64,000 nucleotides of DNA from positions 30,962 to 94,961 of the forward strand of contig CBFHJA010000014.1 in assembly GCA_965656085.1 (NCBI GenBank), written 5' to 3'. Positions 36,101 to 39,090 of this stretch are shown here, one piece after another. Each line of letters starts with the position of its first letter. The stretch's first letter is position 1. Below the pieces are notes generated by a model. That model was not told the DNA's origin, did no database searches, and worked only from the letters and a program-made list of their open reading frames with translations. Source of the stretch: Aliishimia sp965656085. GTDB lineage: Bacteria; Pseudomonadota; Alphaproteobacteria; Rhodobacterales; Rhodobacteraceae. The position numbers were made by a program, and so were the translations under genes.

Positions 36101-38829
36101 CCCTGCGTTATTCGTTGACCAACGAAACTGGCTTCGAAATACCGACGACGGTCGAAATCGAGGTCCTGCCGGTCAGCGACGCACCGGTGGCCGAAGATGA
36201 TCTGCTGGTTCTTCAGGAAGACGAGCCGCTCACAATCTTCGTGACCGAGTTGACGGAGAACGATTTCGATGTGGACCGCGAGGCGATCATCCTCACCCGC
36301 ATCCTGAGCCAAGACGGTGTGACGGCCGAGCTGACTGGCGACGGGCAGCTGGTCGTGACCCCGGAAGAGAATTTCAACGGCACGGGTAGCTTTACGTATG
36401 AGCTGCGGGACAGCTCCGGTATTGCCACAACCGGCACAGTTGCGGTGAAAATCGCCGGATTGAACGATGCGCCTGTGATTGCACCACTGGCACCGCTTAC
36501 CGGGTCGGAAGACACGGCGTTCCGTGGCCTGATTGACTTTACGTCCATCACAGATGCCGATGGCGACGCGGTGTTCGTTGAGGTGCGTGGTCCGGGCGGC
36601 GCGCCACTGCCGGATTGGTTGACCTTCAGCCGTGAGACCCGCGAGTTGAAAGGCCAGCCGCCGCAGGACTTTAACGGTGAGCTGGAATTGGAGGTGTTCG
36701 CTTCCGATGGCGTGGCCGAGACTGTTGCGCCAGTGACGGTCTCCATCGCGCCCGTGAATGACGCGCCGGTGGTCGGCGAAATCGCCCCGCTTGCAGCCAC
36801 GGAAGACACGGCCATCGAGATCACGCTGCCTGAGGGTCTCGTATCCGATGTGGATGGCGATGTGCTGACGGTTTCGATGCGGGGTGCGGCTGATACGGCC
36901 TTGCCGAGTTGGCTTGCCTTCGACGGTGCGGCCCTGACCCTGACGGGCACGCCGCCGGCCAATTTTAATGGCTCGGTCGCGCTTGAACTGGTCGCACAGG
37001 ACAGCAGCGAAACTGTGGTCCGCCCAGTGTCACTCGAGATAGCCGCTGTCAACGATGCGCCGGTCGCCCGGGACGATACGGCTGTGGTCCGGTCGGCCGA
37101 TCCCGTGGCCATCGATGTGCTGGCCAATGATACCGATGTGGACGGCGCTTTCGAACTGAGCGGCTTCTCGCAACCGCTCAATGGGTCGGTCTATGCCGGG
37201 GCTGGGGGGCAGCTAATCTACCAGGCCAATGGCGGTTTTGCCGGTGCTGAGAGCTTTACCTACACGAGTACAGACAATGAAGGCGCGGAAGGCACTGGAA
37301 CCGTGACCGTGACGGTCGGCGATGGCAACCTTGCGCCGCTGGCGCAGGACGATGTGCTGGGCACTGACGAAGAAACCCCGCTCAACGTTTCACTCTTCGC
37401 CGACAATGGCAATGGCGTGGACCGTGATCTCGATGGGGATGCCTTCTCTGTCACTCAAGCGCGGGTCGGAGACGTGGATCTGGTACTTGGCACAGAGATG
37501 GCCCTTGCAACTGGTGGCGCGCTCACACTGTCAGAGGACGGCACCCTGAGCTTTGATCCCGGCGCAGACTTCCAGTCACTGGGTGCTCAGGAGAGCGCCG
37601 AGATTGCCATATCATACACGATTGCGGATGCGTTTGGAACAGCAAGTGCCACCGCGCGGCTCAGCGTGGCGGGTGTCAATGATGCACCTCTTGCGGTCAA
37701 TGACGACGGCCCGGCTTTCAAGACCGACGAAGACACATTGCTTGCCGCGCTTGATGTTCTTGGGAATGACAGCGATCCTGACGGCGACACCCTTAGCGTG
37801 GCCGGTATCGACACCACCGGCACGCAAGGCCAAGTCACGCTCGGCGCGGACGGCACGGTGAGCTATGACCCGAACGGGCGTTTCGATGCGCTGAGACCGG
37901 GTGAGATCGCCACCGATAGCTTCACTTACGTGGCCAGCGACGGACTTGCTGAGAGCGCGCCGCGCACAGTAAGCGTAACGATCACCGGACTGGATGATGT
38001 GCCGGACTTGCAAGCCGAGGCCTTGTTCATCACCGAGGAAAACCAAACCGAGATTGGCATTGTTTCCGCGACGGATCCCGACGCGCCGGCGGCAGTCACC
38101 TATGCGATCTCTGGCGGGGCGGATGCGGACGTGTTTGGCATTGATGCGGGCACCGGCGCGCTGCGTTTCTTGACCGCGCCGGACTACGAAGTGCCGGGCG
38201 ATGCTGACGGCGACAACCGGTATGAGGTGATCGTCACGGCGGATGGTGGTCCGGGCAGTGAGAGCGATCAGGCGGTGACGGTCGCCGTGCGGGATATTGG
38301 CGAGCAGACCGGCGGCGACGAGGATGATTTCCTCACCGGCACGCTTGGCACGGATGTGATTGCGGGCGGCCTGGGCGCGGATGATATATTTGGTAGCTTC
38401 GGCGATGACCTGCTGATTGGCGGGCCGGGCGATGACAATATCCGCGGCGGCGGGCGCCAGGATGTGCTCGAAGGCGGGGCGGGCAATGACCGTCTCGTGG
38501 GCGCTGCGGGCCGCGATGTGATCTGGGGCGGCGCGGGCAATGACCGACTGTTTGGCGGCAATGGCTGGGGCACGGGTGATGAGCAGCGCGACGTGTTCGT
38601 GTTCAAATCGGCTGCGAATGGTGGCGGCGGCTTCGATATCATCCGCGATTTCGAACACAGAATCGACCAGATCGACCTGAGCGAAAGCGGCTATACTAAT
38701 TTCGAAGATGTTCTCGACATCGCTGAGCAGGCCGGCACCAATGTCGATATCAATTTCGAATTTGGCGGCTACTTGCGGATCAACAATTTCTCGCTTGATG
38801 ATCTGACCGAGGGCACTTTCCTGTTCTGA
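9121..38829 (+). CDS. giant multidomain RTX protein (about 9,902 residues) with self-processing module, cadherin-like repeats and type I secretion signal
   Basis: A single open frame of 29,709 bp, about 1 MDa and very acidic; I noticed no cysteine when reading it. Order of parts: RTX-like repeats (8-60); a Pro/Asp-rich linker (245-314); two hydrophobic stretches (531-583, 670-728); a self-processing module after D733-P734; a unique region with an internal duplication (998-1140); about 30 haemolysin-type calcium-binding related repeats (1576-6420); seven tandem-95/cadherin-like domains (6428-7160); a second RTX block (7174-7657); about 17 cadherin-like and putative Ig domains (7659-9730); terminal nonapeptides and a secretion end, GTFLF. 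It would be exported by a type I system and fold on Ca2+ outside the cell. The repeats suggest an adhesin; the acyltransferase, hydrophobic segments and self-processing module suggest a toxin-like head. Confidence 0.93.
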   Translation: MADIPGSNERDLLDGTPDDDIIDPGLGDDRIDAGAGDDEIFDEGGDETYIYNVGDGDDIIEDLGGFDVIEFGEGFTRAQTRVTQSGTSDLLISFTNQAGSILLVGALTEPSRKIEELRFVSGPVLTYQEAVVLSQEGTDGADTITDSPSTDLIVTEEGDDTVRLGFGADIVFTGSGNDTIIFTGGPSAGTVIDGGPGDNDTVELPRGDEFTITLPIGDGPITITGTDSSGNPVDMTLIEIEKIKPVDEDKVKIIIDEPIIIPPELPPFEPPQLPDFDLPDFPDIDWPDLPDLSTPAFRNPPELDFGERDDDDTLEFDTEEGIFYRNGRWQEADGARTLAYLNTNKVGFAQPLYVQLEFLAEDAAREDQPLTFTNVENISLTDDDDRFMLDSFDEGSHTGNGEIQTFAGEDVIFISNIPDGDLIVNAGSGDDIVIVTDGEGVVVEGGPGRDLLINLTKGGELYGETRTGQFRDKDGTQGKAQNDTSSNRSDPDNADKFWFAPDTKIFDPQKDDVLSFYGVPLTGGDAAATSNAFLAGAATGSIDVLGAVTGLVGFYSFTMSVALEGAVQTFFDTFLPNIAYVALGPDEDPNLYIFNTTDLLFRIATGENVPTTAEIDNNEEVFFGAQQIQGYEFDGGFSKVNQISKLADFAGEFAGFESWDKSEADDTADFGMLWSFPSAISIVMTVVGLLPPLPGIGPALKAYEYLGIANGAAWLAGSAIRLAKANRWADGDDPLIIDLDGDGIETVSRNDARVFFDFDLDLFAEIGGWLDSDDGFLVRDLNDNDRIDNGSEMFGSNTGRGFQDLAPLDTAAEGGNEDGKITAADLLWSELKVWRDFDQDGFTDAGELFTLDEVGIVSIDLASSPFELTTPQGNELLSVSEVLFADGRSSEIYESIFDQLQAITRYAGESGRAPWQQGLKVDSKGYGSITDLSVAMANDMELAQIVADAGASMTDPDTLILREQVGPILSYWGQTLELTRELTPVLLETDVDGAVSLVDRGIYVEDDQGGYWTLASGAPITDSGGAPIDRPTISDLLAQSTAAGQGWQMEQTWSPATRSEPVQFREEAPYLARLVEGRMVVDDFGIQNVDGSWRLHSGREIVDATGAVIASPTRDDILAQSRQTGQEWRTESIDYNPYAGIEVEHIGVRVNDGIVVDYTVEVTDQDGTFYVWARNLDRALELQFKTGDSREFALRNFAVDFDTLDEVNSSDDSTYRVELLTPGQFHFATSLAGVDFQEEMLSATLDNDTGLIDYKTTPDGDYTLSQVDYESVITPLIDLVEIAFQQYVLISRRLAVRVALQDGLSDFAQGIEYDPEADFYRPTTDRELAPMFEAIFAGAPGSNADDAVYDYLQTWGFFLRLLYPDYEPNDGEYFFEGSVEVDQASIFANVVTAYENHPIDLDIFAAANAMLVDETRIITHEASDKEVVSREGVNFFYLTEGNQNVVGSYSADAELFDDSQQIDVYVVGRNSGDDIILDRDLGDDDQLRFAHLRSDEVKAVRDGEDLILFYNDGANFVRLTDQFLGERNTLLGNGERTQTGVDTIVFADGKVWDRSRMAFEVVDFERAAQDEADAYYGSGSGDVLFGGLGNDYMSGGAGGDTYIIERGDGQDVIDDLGNFSFGPVQAGLDFLMFRGEIYKDSLRFTRDGESDDLLITLLDENGVETGQTVTLVGQFGGVRLNLGAFEEAIGSDDGLDFVAPNLIEKIIFEQDGVVEFNEIIDEVIANAKTDGDDAIYGLLNDNTLDGGAGDDFLSGKAGFDTYIFGRGYGRDVILDDDFASALFDPKKDLLRFTDDLRWTDFTFLRDGAGDTLTMQVTGTDDEVILTDFVEYIFLVNYVNLIEDIEFGDGTVWNYLKLLQHYVDIAKTDGDDVIYGFETIADRLDGGAGNDRLEGQSNSDTYVFGIGYDTDTIRDESGNIWFGAGIDTVEFTGLDASDVEFSRTALDLIISIRGTDDTLILENQYVRAAQQSFAIEFFQFDDRVLEFTDFNPEDIDLVGTDAAETITGSNFAETFDSRAGDDLMIGGDGGDIYLFDAGYGQDIITDTRVRASWNDRQGIVVPVDDIVRFGDDITQANVVFTKDGDDLVISITDRSDTLRIRNQFLDIDNGVERFEFVDGTFLLISDVEEQLNIEGGNRGDNIIEGNPDTPNTLDGRQGDDTLIGGTAADTYAFGADYDFDRIIEQPDAEGVIDRVQFGASVTPDALRVSRDGDDLIIDLGNGADVLTIVGGLANTRVEEFRFGDGTVLTLDEIIDTMLTGTDADEALTGLDNRDDTLSGGAGSDALDGGAGDDTYLFGYGDENDSITDSAGIDRLVFGTGTAQDTVSFEEIDGTLLIRLAGSDERVAVIGGYSDNVVEVFEFADGTELSIEEVRLQIYQSQTTNSQDVLDTGLFEASLSLGAGEGHDLIILAEGREVVFRTDDGIDRFEMADGAVNAKIIVPDFGSTLAEVRRADGSSDDLIVSFPSTGDQIVLAGALGARPVPLIEFGNGVTWDANDLATRAIAAQNNDGNNTVRGSDRDDVIGAGPGDDRLVGGRGDDLYEYTRGDGQDVIEDVQGFDTLSLIGYRPDEVRVERFSEERNDLILTFENEDDIVIIRNAVIDQLTFSDGTVWTRDTLLDIATAIGSDTDDLLIGTAGDENYRGGFGNDLVIDGRGSDVYNFERGDGQDRITTFAAADGFGTIEFGSTIALEDVSAKRDAEGNIILLIAGGDDRLTLIDPVGDPDAIIGTLAFSDGRTLALSALARAIPATEDDDHIIVASGPVASPADLFGRGGNDWIESGRGSDILQGDLGNDLLQGHSGSDTYVFARGDGQDVIEDIEEVSATAIDTIRFEAGIAPGEIEFLSVGPTDLVLGITGTQDRLTIRNMFASVGEDGRIERIEFATGETWDLAEIVARAGVGTASDDDIDLGRGSALDATLAGGSGNDRLAGGRGDTTYLFNPGDGRDIVDEVDNFSASVDRVVFGTGFSADDLVAVQTGGDLLLRFVGAADELLVRGQFSLVQTPIETFEFDDGRVLDAAAITAALVDEDAAQRLLSPSVPNADPFTDPLFGLGGDLGDGGDDSGTGTSTPQLPRTLTATDGVAEVFDFFVPAVDDAAPLTTIVSFETGDLGDKLDIRLADGLTGTVVAQQEGADTYVYFADEGVYSTADARLLIRLEGVAVGDLTSGNFNGSPFETTEPQTIDGDGDPNTLTGGWGDDTLSGGNADDILNGAEGNDRLIGGNQNDTYQFNIGFGRDVVADDGFASSSGADKISFGSGLSLDDLIVLAEGDDLILSFAGSRDQVTLEDTLTNGRYRIETVEFADGRTLNHADLFARAFAASDADDTFLGGYDAETFDGLGGNDEIRAGDAEDTLIGGTGNDFLQGGNQSDTYLFEAGFGQDIVSDDGWSNQSTADVIRFGPGIALEDVQARVDGVDLVLTIVGTEDRIRIENTLTNDDFKIETVEFDDGRALTYEQLLEQAFAPTDDDQTITSFYGSQIVDGGAGNDTISTGNEDDTLTGGTGNDFLRGSNQNDTYLFEAGFGQDIVSDDGWSNQSFADVIRFGTGIALEDVSARFDGNDLVLSFAGSDDSIRIERTLNEADFQIETLEFDDGRTLTYDQLFALAYAPTDADQTITSFYDSQTVDGGAGNDTISTGSEADTLTGGSGNDFLRGGNQSDIYNFDVGFGQDIVSDNGWSNQSSEDVIRFGPGLELAELQVRAFEDDLILSFTGREDRIVIQNALSNADYIIDSVEFDDGQILTHADLLARAYTGTDADQVLPGTIGADTIDAGGGDDVVTGGNAGDTLSGGDGFDRLEGNRGDDNLDGGAGNDVLLGGDEADTLTGGTGDDLLIGGQDDDVYVFGAGFGRDIIDEDSGWANSSGADRIEFAGASTEFEIFVDGDDLILSVIGTPDEVRLVGTIAGGNKRVESVLFNGDGVTLVHDDLIAAATPWPGRSGIETAGDPAANLLEGGAGDDTLTGLVSASTMQGNGGNDTLNGGAAGEVLDGGTGNDQLAGGDGSDTYLFSAGFGQDVIDDGGDNGGTNVDTVVFDATIAPDDVTVERTADTGGDLVLLFAGSSDRLTIVDGADPAASFGGIDEVRFDDGTVWSQADLIARAGPLNPGGQVIEAITLAVDDTLTGTDGADRLNGIDGNDTLIGNGGNDFLDGGAGDDNFTGGPGNDVMVDFEGTNTFRFSAGFGQDELSTVLFGPIDGGGFEETPLEVEATEELTFPVFTIVEFDATIDPADLIVWDVFEFDQVWLTFAGTQDILKLDKPFVDIEVGFQTNDPVDTVNFLADGSSFGFADLLAQAVPLPENSESGDLTDNTFTGSDAFDDFDGVAGTNTYLGGGGNDYILGGTGFDDITGGPGDDYLEDYEGGAVYRYSAGFGQDEIFNILDPNAVSAIVFDGTIAPADVRVEQEDPFGDYFLRIAGTEDVIRFFAFDDGEGGESYGIDEVRFADNTVWTSADLAARSVIVPVTRQDGDNVPVPEGGASDDTITGNSASNTLVGNDGNDTLDGQSGADTLIGGSGDDRLTGGFGDDTYQFSLGFGQDLITNGGWSSGDDAIVFDDTIAPGDVVVELDPSGESGDIVLRIAGSEDRIIIEGLEYDSHVEFVIFSDGTVWTYSDILDRAGLPDGQEVTNSFTDDTILGTAQGDLLDGLGGDDDIQGLGGNDTLIGGLGNDRLAGGAGDDALSDPAGDETYVFNLGDGFDTITDTDGADRLEFGPGIAPGDVTVAGRDGSDLVLRLAGDDRIEILGALGDAAQAIEEVVFADGTIWTRADLIARATAGTDAAQTLTGSELGDVIDGQGGDDSIAGALGDDTLTGGAGSDTLEGGEGSDTLEGGAGLDLLLGGAGDDTYLYGPASGQDEISETSGLDAVAMDAAFSPADFTVLYGGSDDLILRVTGTDARLTIKGAVSDADAVVEEVRFDDGTVWTHQMLLAMADANLGPDDVVTGTAGIDAISTDLGDDQIDALEGDDTVDAGAGDDTVEGGAGNDQITAGTGNDSLTDSAGDDTYFFALGDGQDTISDLQGIDAIVLGAGIVPGDVRVVQDGPDDLVLRFAGSEDRIRLEGSLSDPAKAIEEVRFDEGTIWTFADMLAASQQSSAGRDVLFGTGIDDTLAGGAGDDQLSGLDGNDTLSGETGADLLLGGAGDDTLSGGTGPDVLQGGAGDDTYLYALGDGQTEIDDSDGIDRLEFGAGLALSDLSVAKTADGLELRFGSTEDRITIRNVLDGTGTIETVAFADGTTLSAAELLALSTLGTPGADSYVGTDGDDQMFGQAGDDALEGLAGDDTLEGGADNDSLDGGAGADTLTGGPGDDALSGGEEGDTYIFAAGDGIDEIDDQGTTGTDTLRIEGYALSEIRFSKTGADGVDLTVRFASSDDRIVVTGMFGAGEEGRIEQIEIAQTGELLGYSDVEARVQPDIGLSGEVFYGDDGDNILTGTDLDDYLEGGDGADTMTGGLGDDIFNDIAADAFTDTMTGGGGRDTYRFLPSFAADPSIALDVITDFTPADAGDIIRLSDSVPNPFAAGSLRLTQDGADTLVELLGSDGTPQPLLRLEGVTATELTAANFGGVAIEPPTDSAIRGDEDANALSGTPLDDEMYGNGGADTLVGLAGNDRLAGGADGDAIEGGFGDDLIAGEAGNDTLLGGAGNDILSGGAGDDTLRGGDDLAEFSGDNIFDGGIGDDRLIGGEENDTFLFGANTGEDLLSDTGGIDKIVFDDTVAAADVQVVRFGTDLELRVTGGDTRVRIEGALAEPVSTDIETVEFDDGTIWQRADLLARAMLPTEGDDDLLILTGTELNGLGGNDVLTGTEAAEIFSGDAGDDILRGEGGDDIYRFGLGDGQDRIEDGDGANVLELGVGIAPADLRVVPGLQTIVLEVIGTGDRIDLGHPPDPGMALREVRFDTGEVWTAQMLVDMALAATAGDDVIHGSEAAETLTGDAGDDRLVALGGDDDLTGGTGVDLLEGGLGDDTYRFAIGDDQDRIVDGGGDSDVLVLGPGITADDIRVAQSSDGSAMVLAFGTEGDRIRIDNALGAGRIETVRLDDGTELSVADLLTRVPTALEDFIFGDETANDLGGGLGDDRLVLGDGDDTYRFAAGDGRDILRDGSTSAADRLVITGYGVDDLRLTQLGTASTDLVIQFAGSDDQIIIADGLNTNGRGIEQIVLEDDGVTLGISDLAARVVAEQATDGDDVIFGSEFADALAGGSGNDLIVGGAGDDVYSFAQGDGDDRIDARGGGTNEVVLSDYLPGDIREIARGGPQSDDLVIAFTTLGDRLVLIGALGDSNAPGNSLTLRFADGTIWGRDEMRAAAIEGVQTGLDDNLFGFSGDDLFDLTDGNDFASGAAGSDTYRFDLGDGHNRIEDTGTDADDTDTVELVSFASTDATVSRLFRGSDTVLIEFAGNDSDSLMIIDALADDAQSVESYVFSDGVTWTRATLDMLLDNKAPVANDDGFFAVTTGETLVISLGDVLGNDFDADDDPLRIVGLDAAPDGVASLNPDGDVVYTANTGFTGTTTITYRITDDRNGFGEAVINVNVRPVAEARDDFGFVVEEDGFLSIDSERLLSNDVDGDRMLIGQVLDPVGGTVSLSSDGNIGFTPDADYNGPAQFTYAANTPEGGRAEAAVFIDVTPVNDAPVARNDSGFETDENQAVTLTAAQLLGNDSDIDGDNLSIASVTSSADLFVALDVDGNVTVTPRDEFFGTASFSYTAQDPSGAISPVASVTVTVNAVTGDPIANDDLFELTQAGGPILEDNPIVLSLARLAANDSDPNGDPLTLVGVSAAQGGKAELLDNQTVLFTPNQDFNGLAAFTYTISDGQGGSDSAVAQIVYQAVNDRPVVRNDRYSDDNLPILTGTQDTPLTIPIIELLKNDFDIEGFSVSFENATGGIEGDLVVDGDNIIFTPDPGFAGVASFGYAATDPEGLVDGGLVEMFFVATSDAPPQPENDLFFIAEDIPTVLRLDTLLGNDVDPDLDTLQIIGWRPLNGLGDVFKFGPKAFGPLNGTLEFNQDGDFLYSPNLDATRSGGFVYLVSDGEDGTAEAFVDLEIIPSNDDPTVMPDPGFVTPFGVPLVIRADDLLFNDFDIEQADNDGDGIRDDDLDDPDRDRPTFVGVDRILDPVELAQGNRVDVGTFEIVEFRGSDFLVARFDEGFTGPVTIEYRIADEEGLEDVGFAYAHVADFYGLELTGTPLVDYIEGTEAGETIYGYRRDDWIVALEGDDLILTGLGDDRIEAGAGDDIIDAGDGADDIFGGLGFDTVRLTGSNIGVRADLSTLIGQGGFAEGDFYSSIEALEGTEFADDLGGDAADNTLSGLGGADLLEGRDGTDTLLGGADDDTLDGGADGDTLDGGAGSDTATYVSSDAAVTIDLAAGTASGGWAAGDTLISIENLTGTDFADTLTGDAGANTLSGGRDDDTLSGGDGDDILIGGRGADQLLGGAGIDTIDYTLSNDGVQIDLDANTATGGDAEGDIIDSIEIVQGSFQDDALRGNAADNIFRGSRGADLIDGRGGIDTASYAKADEAVMVDLGLGQGLAGEALGDALISIERLIGSLFADTLTGSAGADTFEGLFGDDLIQGGFGSDTYLFGFDSGADTITELGDAGDTDRLVLDADLAPKDVSLLRQGDDLFIELERDDGFLIDTVTVTDHFLGTATGIEEIAFDDGTIWDRTFIAANLRDGRFNAVNDIFRLGIEDEVALIDPAELILNDAESGVEDLALVSVQNPVNGMVSINAGGVIEFLGAQDYFGDAFFSYTVRDPLGRESSARVEVNLSPVNDAPVANDDPLVYGIEDEPLRIRVENLLANDFDVDGDNELEGLRIINVEPLTNLDGEALRPYKDNDYDGAATDATWKFSGQYLEFISRPDYFGFAGFRYTLADNDGATDTADVEIYFAPVNDAPRINTRFREVVKLEETTILTVDQLMAKVYDIEGDSFEFVGLHLGADGKAATNGIEVFDPDTGEIAYTPAVLGNGSIAFDVIDARGAEATLEFQIFVRPQNLDPDARDDRGLRMLEDEILLIDPDTLLANDIDKDGDTIVFEDVYRFAENGKVRVNDDGMIEFAVRESFNGTASFEYFINDGRGGSDSAGVFITVLPRNNAPELRNDIVAGLEDGPQFVIPAEAFGNDRDLEGDVIFFQDTVLLGEIENRFLNEDFTVEAKSANNTDLPDWLFFDADTLIFSGTFPADQTEPVEVAVFVSEPANGAVHVFRFAFEDSDAGQLAAGLSVEEAVLGGFELRSPFTWSPDTEGDGTARFDISDGTFEASVIGGRPLPDWLSFDAATRSFALSGFEPDAGADPVRVQVVYTPNPDSFLALAEDEYRSTERGFTLEFVLAPGQPIDPAINALLAGDPLLEAAGQFGIDLSGATALEVARESGAPLNDWISFDPGTLAFSGTPPSEYVGAVPLRIDVAGAGALPTMSIITEIVVDKTFTITENDDLLVTDLPERINLSTPEDYNGSVVFTYAANDEKGAVSEDPALIVFNVRPTPELPEAGEDRVGLVENQSVTFDVADLLVNDRDDDGDPLQITGFGAPENGSVTVALAVVVVPAPNALAPLPGGTWSATLDDGSALPDWMEIDPVTGSLTATVPLEVDSDFAVTFTNTDGTTSQSATETLPLDGNAGALVTYTPDEDFAGADELAYTLSDGTDGTTEGTVVLDVASRLDPPLAETDSFTMLEDGVLVLSPADLLANDSDVDGDAIRFLGVGDAVDGSVEFDGAEITFTPTPNFAGKASFTYQITDDTHGDSTGEVQVTVQSTNVAPEAVTDRFDTTEDVPFEFTIADLLANDTDADGDTLEFKTLQTEVRDGRLLELPDGRYQFVPDENFNGLISFSYTITDGRLQDRGLIEFDVAAVNDAPIANPDGIFFGDQDTPFTIDFADLTFNDRDVEGDAFEIVEIFDGDNGTVERVGDTAVFTGREGYFGDGGFNYRVTDELGATSIGYATVIVLPQFAVPVAVSDAGFEMLEDTSLIIDPAQLLANDDLPLGSEVTFLGLTGPGVVELSDGTYRVDAEPDFFGTLTLRYSLTNETGFEIPTTVEIEVLPVSDAPVAEDDLLVLQEDEPLTIFVTELTENDFDVDREAIILTRILSQDGVTAELTGDGQLVVTPEENFNGTGSFTYELRDSSGIATTGTVAVKIAGLNDAPVIAPLAPLTGSEDTAFRGLIDFTSITDADGDAVFVEVRGPGGAPLPDWLTFSRETRELKGQPPQDFNGELELEVFASDGVAETVAPVTVSIAPVNDAPVVGEIAPLAATEDTAIEITLPEGLVSDVDGDVLTVSMRGAADTALPSWLAFDGAALTLTGTPPANFNGSVALELVAQDSSETVVRPVSLEIAAVNDAPVARDDTAVVRSADPVAIDVLANDTDVDGAFELSGFSQPLNGSVYAGAGGQLIYQANGGFAGAESFTYTSTDNEGAEGTGTVTVTVGDGNLAPLAQDDVLGTDEETPLNVSLFADNGNGVDRDLDGDAFSVTQARVGDVDLVLGTEMALATGGALTLSEDGTLSFDPGADFQSLGAQESAEIAISYTIADAFGTASATARLSVAGVNDAPLAVNDDGPAFKTDEDTLLAALDVLGNDSDPDGDTLSVAGIDTTGTQGQVTLGADGTVSYDPNGRFDALRPGEIATDSFTYVASDGLAESAPRTVSVTITGLDDVPDLQAEALFITEENQTEIGIVSATDPDAPAAVTYAISGGADADVFGIDAGTGALRFLTAPDYEVPGDADGDNRYEVIVTADGGPGSESDQAVTVAVRDIGEQTGGDEDDFLTGTLGTDVIAGGLGADDIFGSFGDDLLIGGPGDDNIRGGGRQDVLEGGAGNDRLVGAAGRDVIWGGAGNDRLFGGNGWGTGDEQRDVFVFKSAANGGGGFDIIRDFEHRIDQIDLSESGYTNFEDVLDIAEQAGTNVDINFEFGGYLRINNFSLDDLTEGTFLF
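11320..11850 (+). other. self-processing module (SPM) of FrpC/ApxIVA type inside the giant protein
   Basis: Residues 734 to about 910. The segment starts at the Asp733-Pro734 bond (codons GAT CCG, 11317-11322) with PLIIDLDGDGIETV, continues GWLDSDDGFLVRDLNDND and IDNGSEMFGSNT, then LKVWRDFDQDGFTDAGEL. In Neisseria FrpC the same order of motifs follows the Asp414-Pro415 bond. There Ca2+ triggers cleavage of that bond, and the new C-terminal Asp can form an isopeptide with a lysine of another protein. The calcium-loop residues (DLDGDG, DLNDND, DFDQDG) are kept, so function is plausible. The module would release a 733-residue N-terminal fragment carrying both hydrophobic segments. Confidence 0.82.
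18225..18665 (+). other. non-repeat insert within the calcium-binding repeat array
   Basis: Residues about 3036-3182 break the repeat pattern. A Gly/Asp-rich linker (DLGDGGDDSGTG) leads into a compact segment, LTATDGVAEVFDFFVPA ... ADTYVYFADEGVYSTADARLLIRLEGV. The strand pattern resembles the small beta domains with an FxxGDxxDxLD core that occur near the C-termini of type I secreted proteins. It may be a relic of the end of an ancestral protein fused to the next repeat block. Function is unknown. Confidence 0.5.
18690..20420 (+). repeat. four near-identical 432-bp tandem repeats
   Basis: The codon starting the GFG(Q/R)DxV motif falls at 18814, 19246, 19678 and 20110, exactly 432 bp (144 codons) apart. 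Copies 2 and 3 share long stretches of identical DNA such as the run beginning at 19246 and again at 19678; copy 1 is the most diverged. The following unit is 540 bp away (20650). This is the youngest part of the array and the place most likely to vary between strains or to be collapsed in short-read assemblies. Confidence 0.85.
28402..30600 (+). repeat. first block of tandem-95/cadherin-like domains (about seven)
   Basis: Residues about 6428-7160. Each domain of roughly 95-110 residues opens with (A)PVANDD or a variant, has LLGNDxDxDGDxL in the first third, then a VxFTPxxxFxGxxxFxYxxxDxxG line. The openings I see start at 28402, 28690, 28972, 29266, 29572, 29884 and 30223. Such Ca2+-dependent Ig-like domains form extended stalks in bacterial adhesins. 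The seventh carries an Asp-rich insertion (DNDGDGIRDDDLDDPDRD). Confidence 0.85.
30640..32090 (+). repeat. second RTX nonapeptide block
   Basis: Residues about 7174-7657 sit between the two cadherin-like blocks. Runs of GGxGxDxLx repeats alternate with three copies of a segment of the type VTIDLAAGTASGGWAAGDTL followed by ISIENLTGTDFADTLTG, a common companion motif of RTX arrays. The block closes with one further DTYLF-type calcium-binding related repeat near 31,800-32,090. Confidence 0.85.
32095..38310 (+). repeat. second block of cadherin-like and putative Ig domains (about seventeen)
   Basis: Residues about 7659-9730. Most units have the tandem-95 form (APVANDD, LLANDxDxDGD, FNGxxSFxYxxxD). 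Between about 33,480 and 34,350 the pattern changes to putative Ig modules with PDWLxFDxxTxxFSGTxP lines, and two more of this kind lie at 36,480-37,050. The last unit (about 38,000-38,310) resembles a true cadherin repeat with EENQTEIGIVSATDPD. Units here are far more diverged than the calcium-binding array upstream, which points to an older expansion. Confidence 0.85.
38320..38829 (+). other. C-terminal RTX nonapeptides and type I secretion end of the giant protein
   Basis: Residues about 9734-9902. Eight or so nonapeptides (GGLGADDIFG, GGPGDDNIRG, GGAGNDRLVG and so on) are followed by DVFVFKSAANGGGGFDIIRD, IDQIDLSESG, and a final LTEGTFLF. A DxFVF...DxIxDFxxxxDxIDLS segment with a short hydrophobic end is the usual type I secretion C-terminus of RTX proteins. 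Its intact presence after 9,700 residues argues that the whole frame is functional and not an artefact. Confidence 0.88.
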
Positions 38830-38945
38830 GCCGTGCGGTGTGGCGCCGCGCCAAGCTCAGGCAGAGCGCGTGCATCCTTCGCGTCTCAGCTTGACAGAGG
38901 TCAGTGCGCATAACTTACGCTATGACGAATTATAGCGGAAAACAG

Positions 38946-39020
38946 TGGCTCCGGCGGTAGGGATCGAACCTACGACCAATTGATTAACAGTCAACTGCTC
39001 TACCGCTGAGCTACGCCGGA
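38946..39020 (-). tRNA. tRNA-Asn (anticodon GUU)
   Basis: The minus strand folds as a complete cloverleaf: 7-bp acceptor TCCGGCG/CGCCGGA, anticodon loop CTGTTAA with anticodon GTT, T-loop TTCGATC, discriminator G and an encoded CCA (38946-38948). It lies 116 bp downstream of the giant gene on the opposite strand; I see no clear hairpin terminator between them. Confidence 0.95.
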
Positions 39021-39090
39021 ACACTGAGGCGCGTATAGCAACCCCGTTTTGCAGGGTCCAGAGGGATTTTGCTAAATTTTTGCTGTTTCG

